From Micromonospora sp. NBRC 110009 (lineage in GTDB: Bacteria; Actinomycetota; Actinomycetes; Mycobacteriales; Micromonosporaceae): a DNA stretch of 64,000 nucleotides. The position numbers were made by a program, and so were the translations under genes. This document shows, in pieces, positions 17,108 through 24,887 of this stretch; position 1 is the stretch's first letter, and each line of letters starts with the position of its first letter. The stretch is from contig NZ_CP130427.1 of assembly GCF_030518795.1 (NCBI RefSeq), positions 4,960,001 to 5,024,000 of the forward strand. The letters run 5' to 3'. The notes under the pieces were generated by a model that was given only the letters and a program-made list of their open reading frames with translations, had not been told where the DNA came from and ran no database searches.

Positions 17108-17875
17108 TCACGGCGTCCCACCTCCCGGCCCGGCGGGGCCGGCGGGCGGCGTGGGGGCGGTGGCGGTGACCGGCGGGACCGCGAGGGCGGTGCCGGCGGG
17201 CACGGTCAGCGGGTCGATGATCCGGTTGTGCTCGGCGAGCAGCCGCCAGCGGAGCGGCGACCCGAGCGCGTCGTGGGCGAGCAGGTCGAAGCGCACCCCG
17301 GAGAAGCCCGGCTCGGCCGCCCCGTCGGCGGCGGCGACCACCGCCGAGCCGGGTGGCACGGTCGGGGTGCTCGCGGCGGCCAGCTCCTCCTCGAACCCCT
17401 CCCGGGCGGACTCCGCGGACTCGGCCACCCGGACCAGCTTCAGCCGCAGCCAGGAGCGGCGCGGCGTGCCGGTGAGGGTGAACGCGTCGAAGCGTTCGGC
17501 GATCGCCACGACGACGCCCGGCACGTTCCAGGTCTTGCCCCACACCAGCCGCACCAGCGGCGGACGCAGCCAGCCGTGCTCGCTGGCGGAGTTCTCCGCC
17601 AGCAGCCACAGCGGACGGGTGAGCGCGCGGACGTCCTCGGGCCGTACCTGGGACTCCACGAAGTCGATGTCGAAGAGCAGGTCCAGCACCAGCTCGGTAC
17701 GGCCGCCGCCGGTGAAGACCAGCGGGTCGTCGGCCAGGCCGGCGCCGGTGAGCCGGCCGTCCGAGGCGCCCCGGGGGCGTACCCCGGCCAGCCGGGTGAC
17801 CTGCACGGTCTCCGGGTTGAGCAGGCAGTCCACCCGGGTCCCGGACTCGTCCACGAGGAAGGCGACGCGCTCCAT
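17108..17875 (-). CDS. CIS tube-initiator/hub protein with LysM domain
   Basis: Encodes 255 residues. The N-terminus (RVAFLVDESGTRVDCLLNPE) and the following strands match the contractile-injection-system tube family, the Afp7/Pvc7 or gp53-like protein that connects the spike to the tube. Near the C-terminus a LysM-like segment reads LRWRLLAEHNRIIDPLTVPA with a Pro-rich tail. LysM in this family helps hub assembly and does not necessarily bind peptidoglycan. Its start codon overlaps the upstream stop (TGATG). Confidence 0.85.
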   Translation of the reverse strand: MERVAFLVDESGTRVDCLLNPETVQVTRLAGVRPRGASDGRLTGAGLADDPLVFTGGGRTELVLDLLFDIDFVESQVRPEDVRALTRPLWLLAENSASEHGWLRPPLVRLVWGKTWNVPGVVVAIAERFDAFTLTGTPRRSWLRLKLVRVAESAESAREGFEEELAAASTPTVPPGSAVVAAADGAAEPGFSGVRFDLLAHDALGSPLRWRLLAEHNRIIDPLTVPAGTALAVPPVTATAPTPPAGPAGPGGGTP

Positions 17876-19485
17876 CAGTCGCCCGCCTGTTCACGGTCGA
17901 GCCGGCGCAGGTGCGCGGCGTCCGCGGCGCCCGCCGCCGGCAGCCACAGCTCCCGGTCGTCGGGCAGCGCCGGCCACGGATCACGCCGGCGCCGGCCCTC
18001 GGGTACGGCCGGATCGTCATCCGGCAGCGCCGGCCAGTGCCCGGCGGGCGTGCCGCTCCACTCCGGGAGCCCCGACCGGCCGGCCAGGCCAGGGTCGCCG
18101 GCCGGCCGGTTCGGGTGCGTTTGTTGTTGCCCCGGCGACAACAAACGCACCCGAAGGTCTGCCCTCCCGGCCGCGCCGGGTGCGCTCGGGGTGGGGTCCG
18201 CGCCGCGAGGCCGGCCGCGCCGGTCCGCCCGGGCGTGCCGCGCGTCCCCGTCGGGCCACCCGGACTCCCACTCGCCGATCGCTGACCCGCCGTCGCGTCG
18301 CGCGCTGCCCGCCCCGGATGCGGCTGCTCGGTCCCCGGTGAAGGTCGCCCCGTCCCGAGCCGTTCCATCGCCGGGCCAGCGCCGGCCATCGCCGAACCGG
18401 ACCGCTCCGTCGCCGTGCCGGCGTCCGCTGTCGCCGGGCCGGGCCGCCGCGTCGCCGGGCCGCGCCGCTGCGTCTCCGTGCCAGCGTTCGACCCCGCCGG
18501 GCCGGACGACTCCCTCGCCGGGCCGGGGTCGGGTGTCGCCGAACTGGATTGCTCCTTCGCCGGGCGAACGTCCGGTGTCGCCGAACTGGACCGCGCCTTC
18601 GCCGGGCCAGCGTCCGGTGTCGCCGAACTGGACCGCTCCGCCGCCGGGCGGGCGTCCGCTGTAGCCAGGCCGGGCCGATGGGTCGCCGGACCAGGGTGCG
18701 CCGTCGCCGCGTCGTGCCGCGCCCTCGATGTCCCGGCGCCCGCCGGTGCCGGGCTGCGTGTCGCCCTGGCCGAGCCGGCGCTGGCCGGCTCCGGACCGGA
18801 CCTGCCCGGGTGCGCCGTCGCCGGACCCGGCCCAGCCGCCGTCGCCCGGCCGCCGCCCGCCCGCACCGATCCGGGCGGCACCCCCGACCGGCCCCGGCCA
18901 GGCGTTCCCCCCGCCGGGTCCGCCCGATGCGGTGCCCTCGGCGAGGTTCGGTGGGGCCAGGAGGTGGTCGTTGCCGTCCCGCAGGCCGGTCCCGTCGCCG
19001 CCACCCGGGCCGCGCCGTCGCCGTGACCCGGGCATCCCGCGACCAGTGCCCCGACCGGCGCCGTCGGACGCCCGACCCCCCGCCGCCGCGCGCCACCCGC
19101 GCCACCCGCGCCATCCACCGCCCCGCCAGCCCGCGTCCCGACCACCCCCGCGCTCCGCCCCACCGTCGTCCAACCCGGACCTCCCACCCAGCCCGTCCCG
19201 CCCCCCGCCCCTCGCGTCCCCGTCGATCAAGAGGTTTGCGTCGTCCCCGGGCTCGGATCCGACCAGAAGCTCTTGATCAACAAGGTCGTGGGGGGAGTGG
19301 GGAAGGGAGTGGAGGAGGCCGGGGGCGTGCGCGGCGACCAGGCGCAGCCAGTGCTCCGGGGGGTCGCCGGGGCGGCGGGGTGCGGGGTCCGGGGTGGCGG
19401 CGGGACCGGCGGACGCGGCGAGGCGGTCGGCGGTCGCCCGCAGCGCCCGGGCCAGCAGGTCACGCGGCCGTCGGAGCGGCGGCAC
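17875..19485 (-). CDS. Repeat-rich low-complexity protein between tube and hub genes
   Basis: Encodes 536 residues from a GTG at 19485 that overlaps the tube gene by 26 bases. The first 80 residues (LLARALRATADRLAASAG; EHWLRLVAAHAPGLLHSLP) and the last 35 (DPWPALPDDRELWLPA; HLRRLDREQAGD) look like real folded or conserved ends. The central 400 residues are Gly/Arg/Asp-rich. They include about seven imperfect 14-residue units of the type GRWPGEGAVQFGDT (near 18360-18670) and two DNA palindromes listed separately. No family was recognised. The ends may be the original small gene and the middle an expansion; part of the middle may not be translated usefully. Confidence 0.6.
   Translation of the reverse strand: MPPLRRPRDLLARALRATADRLAASAGPAATPDPAPRRPGDPPEHWLRLVAAHAPGLLHSLPHSPHDLVDQELLVGSEPGDDANLLIDGDARGGGRDGLGGRSGLDDGGAERGGGRDAGWRGGGWRGWRGWRAAAGGRASDGAGRGTGRGMPGSRRRRGPGGGDGTGLRDGNDHLLAPPNLAEGTASGGPGGGNAWPGPVGGAARIGAGGRRPGDGGWAGSGDGAPGQVRSGAGQRRLGQGDTQPGTGGRRDIEGAARRGDGAPWSGDPSARPGYSGRPPGGGAVQFGDTGRWPGEGAVQFGDTGRSPGEGAIQFGDTRPRPGEGVVRPGGVERWHGDAAARPGDAAARPGDSGRRHGDGAVRFGDGRRWPGDGTARDGATFTGDRAAASGAGSARRDGGSAIGEWESGWPDGDARHARADRRGRPRGADPTPSAPGAAGRADLRVRLLSPGQQQTHPNRPAGDPGLAGRSGLPEWSGTPAGHWPALPDDDPAVPEGRRRRDPWPALPDDRELWLPAAGAADAAHLRRLDREQAGD
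18110..18155. repeat. Perfect 18-base inverted repeat inside the repeat-rich gene
   Basis: Arms at 18110-18127 and 18138-18155 are exact reverse complements around a 10-base loop. Its AT-containing stretch (TTTGTTGTT) stands out from the surrounding GC-rich code. It is translated in frame as part of a Gln-rich stretch (SPGQQQTHPN). The form fits a dispersed palindromic or MITE-like unit inserted into the gene rather than a terminator. Confidence 0.75.
19225..19278. repeat. 9-base inverted repeat bracketing 36 bases, inside the repeat-rich gene
   Basis: Arms GATCAAGAG (19225-19233) and CTCTTGATC (19270-19278) are perfect. The element encodes the unusual VDQELLVG...NLLIDGD segment of the protein. 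Low-GC ends and symmetry suggest a second dispersed palindromic unit of another kind. Confidence 0.55.
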
Positions 19486-19942
19486 TGCCGGACTCCAGTT
19501 CCAGCCCCTCGTAAGCCAGGGTCAGCGCCTCGATGGCGATCTCCTGGGCGAGGGTGTTGAGGTGGGCGCCCCGCCACCGGGTCGGCCACGCGTTGATCAT
19601 GTTCCAGCGCAGCACCTCGGCCGTGCCGGCCGGGTCCAGCAGCACCACCGAGACGTTGCGCCGGCTCACCGTGCCCTTCGCGGCCGCGTTCACCCAGTCC
19701 CACAGCTCGCGGGACTGGGTAAGGCCGAAGTGGAGGGTGACCGGGGCGTACTCGACCTGGCCCGGCACCGCCCGGATCCGCTCGTTGCCGGCCTCCTTGT
19801 AGGTCACCGAGGGGATGTACACCTCCAGGCCGCTGACCTCGGTGAAGTGCCCGTTGGTGATCCCGTTGATGAGCAGCTTGAAGTGGTACGCCCGGTACGG
19901 GTCGATGGGGGCGCCCGGTTGCGGGGTGGCCGTGGTCGGCAT
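19460..19942 (-). CDS. Inner tube protein of the contractile injection system
   Basis: Encodes 160 residues. It matches the gp19/Hcp-like tail tube family: DPYRAYHFKLLINGITNGHF, TEVSGLEVYIPSVTYKEAG, then LTQSRELWDWVNAAAKGTVS and RWNMINAWPTRWRG. Rings of this protein stack to form the tube that the sheath drives outward. It starts one base after the sheath stop codon and is the only tube gene present, whereas Afp/Pvc clusters carry several. Confidence 0.92.
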   Translation of the reverse strand: MPTTATPQPGAPIDPYRAYHFKLLINGITNGHFTEVSGLEVYIPSVTYKEAGNERIRAVPGQVEYAPVTLHFGLTQSRELWDWVNAAAKGTVSRRNVSVVLLDPAGTAEVLRWNMINAWPTRWRGAHLNTLAQEIAIEALTLAYEGLELESGSAAAPTAA

Positions 19943-19943
19943 G

Positions 19944-21170
19944 TCAGCCTCCGATCGTCTCGGTCTCGGTGCCGCCGGCCCACTGGCTCAGCTTGAACAC
20001 CACGAACTCCGCGGGCTTGACCACCGCGATGCCGATGTGCGCGACCACCATGCCGGCGTCGCGGACGTCGGCCGGGTTGGTCTCCTCGTCGCACTTGACG
20101 AAGAACGCCTCCTCCGGCGTACGACCGAGCAGCGCGCCGTCGCGCCACACCCGGGTCAGGAACGCCCCGATGTCCCGGCGGATCGACCGCCAGAGCGTGT
20201 AGTCGTTGGGCTCGAAGACCATCCACCGGGTGCCGTTGGCGATGGCCTGCTCGATGGCGATGGAGAGGCGCCGGACGTTGAGGTAGCGCCACTCGCTGGC
20301 CTCGGCGGCGAGGGTACGGGCGCCCCAGAGCCGGATTCCCTCGCCGGCGAAGTAGCGGATGACGTTGACGCCCTTGGGGTTGAGCACGTCGTGCTCGGGC
20401 CGGGTGACCAGGTACCCGAGGTCCACGGCGCCGCGTACCGGCTCGTTGGCCGGGGCCTTGTGCACGCCGCGCAGCGCGTCGGTGCGGGCCCAGATGCCGG
20501 CCACGTGCCCGCTCGGCGGGGTGAGCACGAGGTCGCCGCTGATCGGGTCGCGGACCTTGATCCACGGGAAGTAGAAGGTGGCGAAGTCCGACTGTCGGGG
20601 CCGGTCGGCGCCGGGCCCGTCATCGTCGTCGGCGGGCTTCGGCGTACCGTCGGCGGGCTTGCCGGCGGGTTTCGCGGCGCCCGGCGTGGCGACCCGGGTG
20701 AGGGTGGAGATGTCGTCGATGTCCGGCCGTGGATCGCAGATGGCCACCATGGTGCGCATTCGCTCGGCCATGCTGATCAGCGCCTCGTGCGACACCGGGT
20801 CGTGGTAGCCGGGGGCGGCGAGGATGGAGATCTCGTCGACGGCCTCCAGCAGTTGCAGCCCGCTGCGCCGCCCGCCGGTGCCGGTGAGCTGGCCGCCCTC
20901 CCCGACGTTGACCACCCAGCAGCGGGTGCCGCCGTTGTCGAGGAAGCCGAAGACCGCCCGGGCCAGGGGCGTGCTCTCCAGGTGCTCGCCGTCGGCGTAG
21001 CGGCGCAGGAACTCCGACCAGCTGTTCACCGCGAGGGCCTGGTTGACGTGGGCGGTGCGGTCCGGCGCGACCCCGACGAAGGCGGCGGTGCTGGTGCCGA
21101 CCGGGCCGATCGGGCGCGCGCCGCTGGGCACCTCCTCGACGTAGATGCCGGGGGAGAAGTAGGTGGGCAT
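19944..21170 (-). CDS. Contractile tail sheath protein
   Basis: Encodes 408 residues from an ATG with an AAGGAGG site. The N-terminus is the standard sheath start (TYFSPGIYVEEVPSGARPIG then TSTAAFVGVAP). The C-terminal domain has the conserved run NDYTLWRSIRRDIGAFLTRV, FFVKCDEETNPADVRDAG and HIGIAVVKPAEFVVFKLSQW. An Ala/Lys/Pro/Asp-rich linker (near residues 165-195) marks a variable surface insertion. This single sheath protein should form the extended and contracted cylinder around the tube. Confidence 0.95.
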   Translation of the reverse strand: MPTYFSPGIYVEEVPSGARPIGPVGTSTAAFVGVAPDRTAHVNQALAVNSWSEFLRRYADGEHLESTPLARAVFGFLDNGGTRCWVVNVGEGGQLTGTGGRRSGLQLLEAVDEISILAAPGYHDPVSHEALISMAERMRTMVAICDPRPDIDDISTLTRVATPGAAKPAGKPADGTPKPADDDDGPGADRPRQSDFATFYFPWIKVRDPISGDLVLTPPSGHVAGIWARTDALRGVHKAPANEPVRGAVDLGYLVTRPEHDVLNPKGVNVIRYFAGEGIRLWGARTLAAEASEWRYLNVRRLSIAIEQAIANGTRWMVFEPNDYTLWRSIRRDIGAFLTRVWRDGALLGRTPEEAFFVKCDEETNPADVRDAGMVVAHIGIAVVKPAEFVVFKLSQWAGGTETETIGG

Positions 21171-21187
21171 CGGTCCTCCTTGAGGAG

Positions 21188-21868
21188 TCAGTCGGGGGCG
21201 CAGACGATGACGAGGTCGGGGTCGGCGGGGTCGAGATCGGCGGTGAGGGTGCGGCCCCGCCCGACCAGCCGCACCCGGACCGGCCGGTCCGGGGCCTCCG
21301 GGTCGTGCGGGAGGCCGACCAGCCGGAACCGGCCGGCGTGGTCGGTCTCCGTGGCGTACGGGGTGCCCACCACCTCGACCCGCATCGCGGCGAGCGGCTG
21401 CCGCTGCGGGCCGACCACCTGCCCGTCGAGGGTGCGCATGGCCAGCTGCCGCAGCCGCAGCGGCTGCAGCACGGGCGGCGCGGCGGGCAGCGGCCGGGCG
21501 AGCTGCGCCGGCACGTCGAGCAGCAGCGCCGGCCGGGGCGGGACCCCGAAGGCCCGCCAGAGTTCCGGGTCACCGGCGGCGAGCACCACCTCCGGCTCGC
21601 CGGCGGCCGCCGCGGCGGCCAGCACCCGGTCCAGCGCGGGCAGCGCGTCCGGCCCGGTGCCGGCGACCAGCAGCCGGACCACGAACCGGTACGGTTCGCG
21701 GGCCGCGCCGCTGGGCACGGTCTGGCGGGCCGGCCGCAGCTCCAGCGGCCACACGGTGAGGCCGCCGTCGGGGTCGTCGCGGGGCGGGCCGACCGGGACG
21801 GGCGCTCCGGCCGCCCCGGCCAGCCAGGCCGCGACGTCGGCGACGGCTGCCTCGATCGCGCCGGTCAT
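21188..21868 (-). CDS. Pvc16/DUF4255-like tail cap protein with carboxypeptidase-regulatory-like domain
   Basis: Encodes 226 residues from an ATG overlapping the upstream stop (ATGA). The N-terminal 140 residues have the cap-protein layout: an initial helix (GAIEAAVADVAAWLAG), a strand pair (LTVWPLELRPARQ; YRFVVRLLVAG) and a helical DALPALDRVLAAAAAAGEPE. The C-terminal 75 residues resemble a carboxypeptidase-regulatory beta-sandwich (GQVVGPQRQPLAAMRVEVVG; AGRFRLVGLP). Cap proteins end tube/sheath polymerisation. Its place directly before the sheath supports the call. Confidence 0.65.
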   Translation of the reverse strand: MTGAIEAAVADVAAWLAGAAGAPVPVGPPRDDPDGGLTVWPLELRPARQTVPSGAAREPYRFVVRLLVAGTGPDALPALDRVLAAAAAAGEPEVVLAAGDPELWRAFGVPPRPALLLDVPAQLARPLPAAPPVLQPLRLRQLAMRTLDGQVVGPQRQPLAAMRVEVVGTPYATETDHAGRFRLVGLPHDPEAPDRPVRVRLVGRGRTLTADLDPADPDLVIVCAPD

Positions 21869-22473
21869 CGCGGCGGCGTCCCCTGGATCCGGTACGCGAT
21901 GGCCTCGTTCCACACGTGCGGGTAGACGCCGATCTCGAAGTACCGGGTGAACCGGTTGATCGGCGCGTTGGTGTGGTCGTGCCAGAGCAGCCACACCGGG
22001 GCGATGGTGAACAGGACGTAGTTGAGCATGACCAGCGGCAGGTAGAGCGGGCCGAGCAGCCGGGCCTGGAGGATGTGCACGTCCTCGTGGCGCTGGATGC
22101 CGGGGCTGGACCCGGCGCAGACCGTGCCGATGGTGGTGGCGTACCGCGGGGAGACCCCCTCGACCACGTTGACCCGGCCGCTGGCCTGGGAGATCACCCG
22201 GTCGAGCTGGTGCCCGAAGACCAGGTGCAGGGTGAGGTAGAGCGCGCCGACCGCGGTGTTGAGCAGGCTCCAGGTGTGATCGACGACGAAGAGGAGGATC
22301 CCCTTCGCGTCCGTGCCGTAGGTGCCCGCCTTGGCGACCGCCCAGCCGAAGGGCGCGCCGATCAGCAGCCCGACGACCGCGCCGACGAGCAGGCCGATGG
22401 GACCGCCGGCGAGCTGGCCGAGCAGGGCGCCCAGGACGATGTGGACGGCGGCGCTGATGATGCCGAAGACCAT
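21865..22473 (-). CDS. Membrane protein with HExxH zinc-protease-like motif
   Basis: Encodes 202 residues. Two or three hydrophobic segments (residues 3-45 and 60-90) precede the region SSPGIQRHEDVHILQARLLG, in which H129-E130-D131-V132-H133 fits a HExxH zincin site. A further hydrophobic helix (LPLVMLNYVLFTIAPVWLLW) follows, then a C-terminal stretch with candidate third-ligand glutamates (E180, E190). The ATG has a GAGAGGTG ribosome site, and the stop overlaps the cap gene start. Injection-system loci often carry an HExxH protein (DUF4157), but this one is membrane-embedded and looks different. Confidence 0.65.
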   Translation of the reverse strand: MVFGIISAAVHIVLGALLGQLAGGPIGLLVGAVVGLLIGAPFGWAVAKAGTYGTDAKGILLFVVDHTWSLLNTAVGALYLTLHLVFGHQLDRVISQASGRVNVVEGVSPRYATTIGTVCAGSSPGIQRHEDVHILQARLLGPLYLPLVMLNYVLFTIAPVWLLWHDHTNAPINRFTRYFEIGVYPHVWNEAIAYRIQGTPPR

Positions 22474-22486
22474 GGGGTCACCTCTC

Positions 22487-22831
22487 TCAGACCCACGAGC
22501 GGATGTAGCGGGGCTCGCGTCCCTCCGCGAGCTGCGTCGGCGACGCGCTCGTCGCCTGCCGGTTGCCGGGCGGCAGCTGGTTGATGCCGAGGGCGGCGGA
22601 GAAGATGACCAGCCCGTTGAAGAACGCGATGATCCACTTTTCCGGGCCGGCGTCGTCGGCGAACGCCGCCGTCAGGTACGACAGCACCAGGGCGACGCCC
22701 AGGGCGATCCACTTGCGGACCTTGTCGCCGTTGGGGCCGATCAGTCCGCCGATGACGTTGGTGGCGAGCAGGGTGGCGGCGCTGGCGCCGGTGAGGCTGC
22801 CGAGGGCCGCCCAGGTGAAGAGATCGTTCAC
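22487..22831 (-). CDS. Small two- or three-helix membrane protein, first gene of the injection operon
   Basis: Encodes 114 residues from a GTG with an AAGGGAG site. Hydrophobic segments lie near residues 5-30, 42-60 and 66-84 (WIIAFFNGLVIFSAALGI). The tail is polar and ends EPRYIRSWV. No family or motif was recognised. It starts the run of closely spaced genes leading to cap, sheath and tube, with 13 bases to the next gene, so it probably belongs to the apparatus as a holin-like or anchor protein. That role is inferred only. Confidence 0.6.
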   Translation of the reverse strand: MNDLFTWAALGSLTGASAATLLATNVIGGLIGPNGDKVRKWIALGVALVLSYLTAAFADDAGPEKWIIAFFNGLVIFSAALGINQLPPGNRQATSASPTQLAEGREPRYIRSWV

Positions 22832-22933
22832 GGCGATCTCCCTTCGGCTGTTGCGGTGGTGCGTTCGGGGTGGGTGAGGTGCGGCGGCCGGGCCGGGCGG
22901 GCCCGTCCGCCCGAGGGGCGGCGCCGCGCCGGG

Positions 22934-23707
22934 TCAGGCCGGATGGTCGGCCTGGGGGGCCGGCGCGGGGGTGGTGGGGCCCGGGGTGGTGGCGGCCGCG
23001 CCGCGCGGGCGGCGGAGCAGGAGTACGACGACGACGGCGACCAGCAGCAGGACGACCAGGCCGCCGACCACCAGGAGCCAGGGGAAGCCGCCGGAGGCCG
23101 GGTCGGCGGCGCTGGCGGCGGTGGCCGCCGCCGGCGCCTCCGCTTCGGCGACCAGTTCGGTCGGCTTGGTCTGGTTGCTGTCCACCTTCCAACTCACCGA
23201 CCGGCCGTTGATCGTGCCGTTGGCGTTGATCACCCGGCCCGGGAAGGTCACTGATATCTCGAACGACATCAACTTCACGAACGCGCGCCGGGTGTCCGGA
23301 TTCTGTTCGGGCACTTTCCCGGCGTAACTGTCCGGGTCGAGCGGAAATGAGAAGCGGTAGCGGTCGCCGACGCGGACCAGTTTCACGGTGTCGCTGGTGA
23401 ATTGCGACAGCGGCTTTTTCCGGTACGCGACCTGCACGCCGTAGAACTTGGCGTCCTCGTAGTGGCTCTCGTCGCCCGCGGGGAGGGTCGGGAGTTGCCG
23501 CCGCATGTCGGCGAAGGCCGTCTGGAGGTCCGGGTTCCGCCCCTTGAGCAGGCCCTTGTCAGCGGTCACCAGGAGCTGGCCGGTGACCGTGTCGTCGGGG
23601 TTCACGGTCAGCCCGAGATTGAGTTGCATGCAGCCGCTCAGCGCCGTCACGAGGGCGAGACACACCGCGAGGCGAAATGCCTGGCTGCGGCGGAGTCTCG
23701 TATTCAT
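22934..23707 (-). CDS. LppM-like lipoprotein with C-terminal membrane helix
   Basis: Encodes 257 residues from the ATG at 23707. The N-terminus is a lipoprotein signal (RLAVCLALVTALSGC) with the lipobox LSGC. The body matches the LppM/DUF3153 pattern (LNLGLTVNPDDTVTGQLLVT; SFEISVTFPGRVINANG). A Pro/Ala linker leads to a second membrane helix near residues 200-225 and a basic, Pro-rich end. LppM-type proteins sit on the outer face of the membrane; in mycobacteria the homologue influences phagocytosis. A CRP-like palindrome overlaps the upstream start region. It may be separate from the injection operon, as 102 bases divide them. Confidence 0.75.
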   Translation of the reverse strand: MNTRLRRSQAFRLAVCLALVTALSGCMQLNLGLTVNPDDTVTGQLLVTADKGLLKGRNPDLQTAFADMRRQLPTLPAGDESHYEDAKFYGVQVAYRKKPLSQFTSDTVKLVRVGDRYRFSFPLDPDSYAGKVPEQNPDTRRAFVKLMSFEISVTFPGRVINANGTINGRSVSWKVDSNQTKPTELVAEAEAPAAATAASAADPASGGFPWLLVVGGLVVLLLVAVVVVLLLRRPRGAAATTPGPTTPAPAPQADHPA

Positions 23708-23719
23708 GCGCACAGTGTG

Positions 23720-23735
23720 TGTGATCGCTATCACT
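23720..23735. promoter_or_regulatory. CRP/GlxR-like binding site upstream of the lppM-like gene
   Basis: The sequence TGTGA-N6-TCACT matches the CRP consensus (TGTGA-N6-TCACA) with one mismatch and has a perfect GTGAT/ATCAC inner palindrome. It lies 13 bases before the ATG at 23707, where bound protein would block transcription or mark a short leader. Presence of a GlxR-type regulator is assumed, not seen. Confidence 0.45.
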
Positions 23736-23919
23736 CCGAGCAGTCAGCGATCAGTCATAAGCATGTCGCCGATCTTACCGGCCGTCTCTCCCATTCGGAC
23801 GACGCCGGAAAGTCAGCCGATCGATATTCTGAAAGGTTGACCACTTCTGCCCTTCCGCCGGAGTCCCGGCGGCCCTAATCCGGTTGTGGCGGTGAGCGTC
23901 GCCGGTGATGCTGGCCGGG

Positions 23920-24837
23920 ATGGCGCGACAGGACGAGACGACGGTGGTGGCGCGGGACCGGGTCCCGACCATCGACGTGGCGCTGGTGCGCCGGCTGGTG
24001 GCCACGCAGTTCCCACCCTGGGCCGACCTCCCGGTCCGGCCGGTCGCCGTGGACGGCTGGGACAACCGCACGTTCCATCTGGGCGACGAGCTGACCGTGC
24101 GGCTGCCCAGCGCGGTGGGGTACGTGCCGCAGGTCGAGAAGGAGGATCGCTGGCTTCCGGTCCTCGCGCCGCGGCTGCCGCTGACGGTGCCGCGCCCGGT
24201 GGCGAGGGGCGTGCCGGGCGAGGGCTACCCCTTCCCGTGGTCGGTGCGCCGCTGGATCGACGGGGAGACCGCCACGATCGCGCGGATCGGCGACCAGGTC
24301 GCGTTCGCCGAGACGCTCGCCGACTTCCTCCTCGCCCTGCACCGCACGGAGCCGGCGGGTGGGCCGCCGGCCGGCGCGCACAGCGCCTTCCGGGGCGCTC
24401 CGCTGGCCACGTACGACGGGGAGACCCGCCGGGCGCTCGCGCACCTCGGCCACCGGGTCCCCGGCGGCGAGGTCAGGGAGATCTGGGCGGCGGCCCTGGG
24501 CTCGTCGTGGACCGGCCCGCTGGTGTGGTTCCACGGTGACGTCGCCTGGGGGAACCTGCTGGTGCGGGAGGGCCGGCTCGCCGCGGTCATCGACTTCGGC
24601 TGCTGCGGGATGGGCGACCCGGCGTGCGACCTGGCCGCCGCCTGGACGCTGCTGTCCGGGGCGGCCCGACGGGTCTTCCGCGCCGCGCTCGGCACCGACG
24701 ACGCCACGTGGGCGCGGGGGCGGGGCTGGGTGCTCTGGAAGGGCCTGATCACTCTGGACAATCCCGATCCGGTCCGCGCCGCGGAGGGCCGGCACATGCT
24801 CGACGCGGTCCTCGCCGACTGGCGGGCGACCGGCTGA
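23920..24837 (+). CDS. Aminoglycoside phosphotransferase (APH)-family kinase
   Basis: Encodes 305 residues if started at the ATG at 23920 (in-frame GTG 23905 and ATG 23908 are alternatives; no clear ribosome site decides). The APH fold is evident: catalytic loop WFHGDVAWGNLLV and metal-binding VIDFGCCGMGDPACDLA. The N-lobe carries NRTFHLGDELTVRLPS. Such proteins phosphorylate small molecules including aminoglycosides and macrolides, but many are house-keeping kinases with unknown substrate. Nothing nearby points to an antibiotic pathway, so resistance should not be assumed. Confidence 0.85.
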   Translation: MARQDETTVVARDRVPTIDVALVRRLVATQFPPWADLPVRPVAVDGWDNRTFHLGDELTVRLPSAVGYVPQVEKEDRWLPVLAPRLPLTVPRPVARGVPGEGYPFPWSVRRWIDGETATIARIGDQVAFAETLADFLLALHRTEPAGGPPAGAHSAFRGAPLATYDGETRRALAHLGHRVPGGEVREIWAAALGSSWTGPLVWFHGDVAWGNLLVREGRLAAVIDFGCCGMGDPACDLAAAWTLLSGAARRVFRAALGTDDATWARGRGWVLWKGLITLDNPDPVRAAEGRHMLDAVLADWRATG

Positions 24838-24887
24838 GCCGGACGGCCGGGGCCGGCCCGGCCGGCGGCGCGTACTAGGTTGGGCGG

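Noticed and set aside
23920..24837. Calling the APH-family kinase an aminoglycoside resistance gene
   Set aside because: Only the general kinase motifs are visible and there is no antibiotic context; the family is functionally broad.
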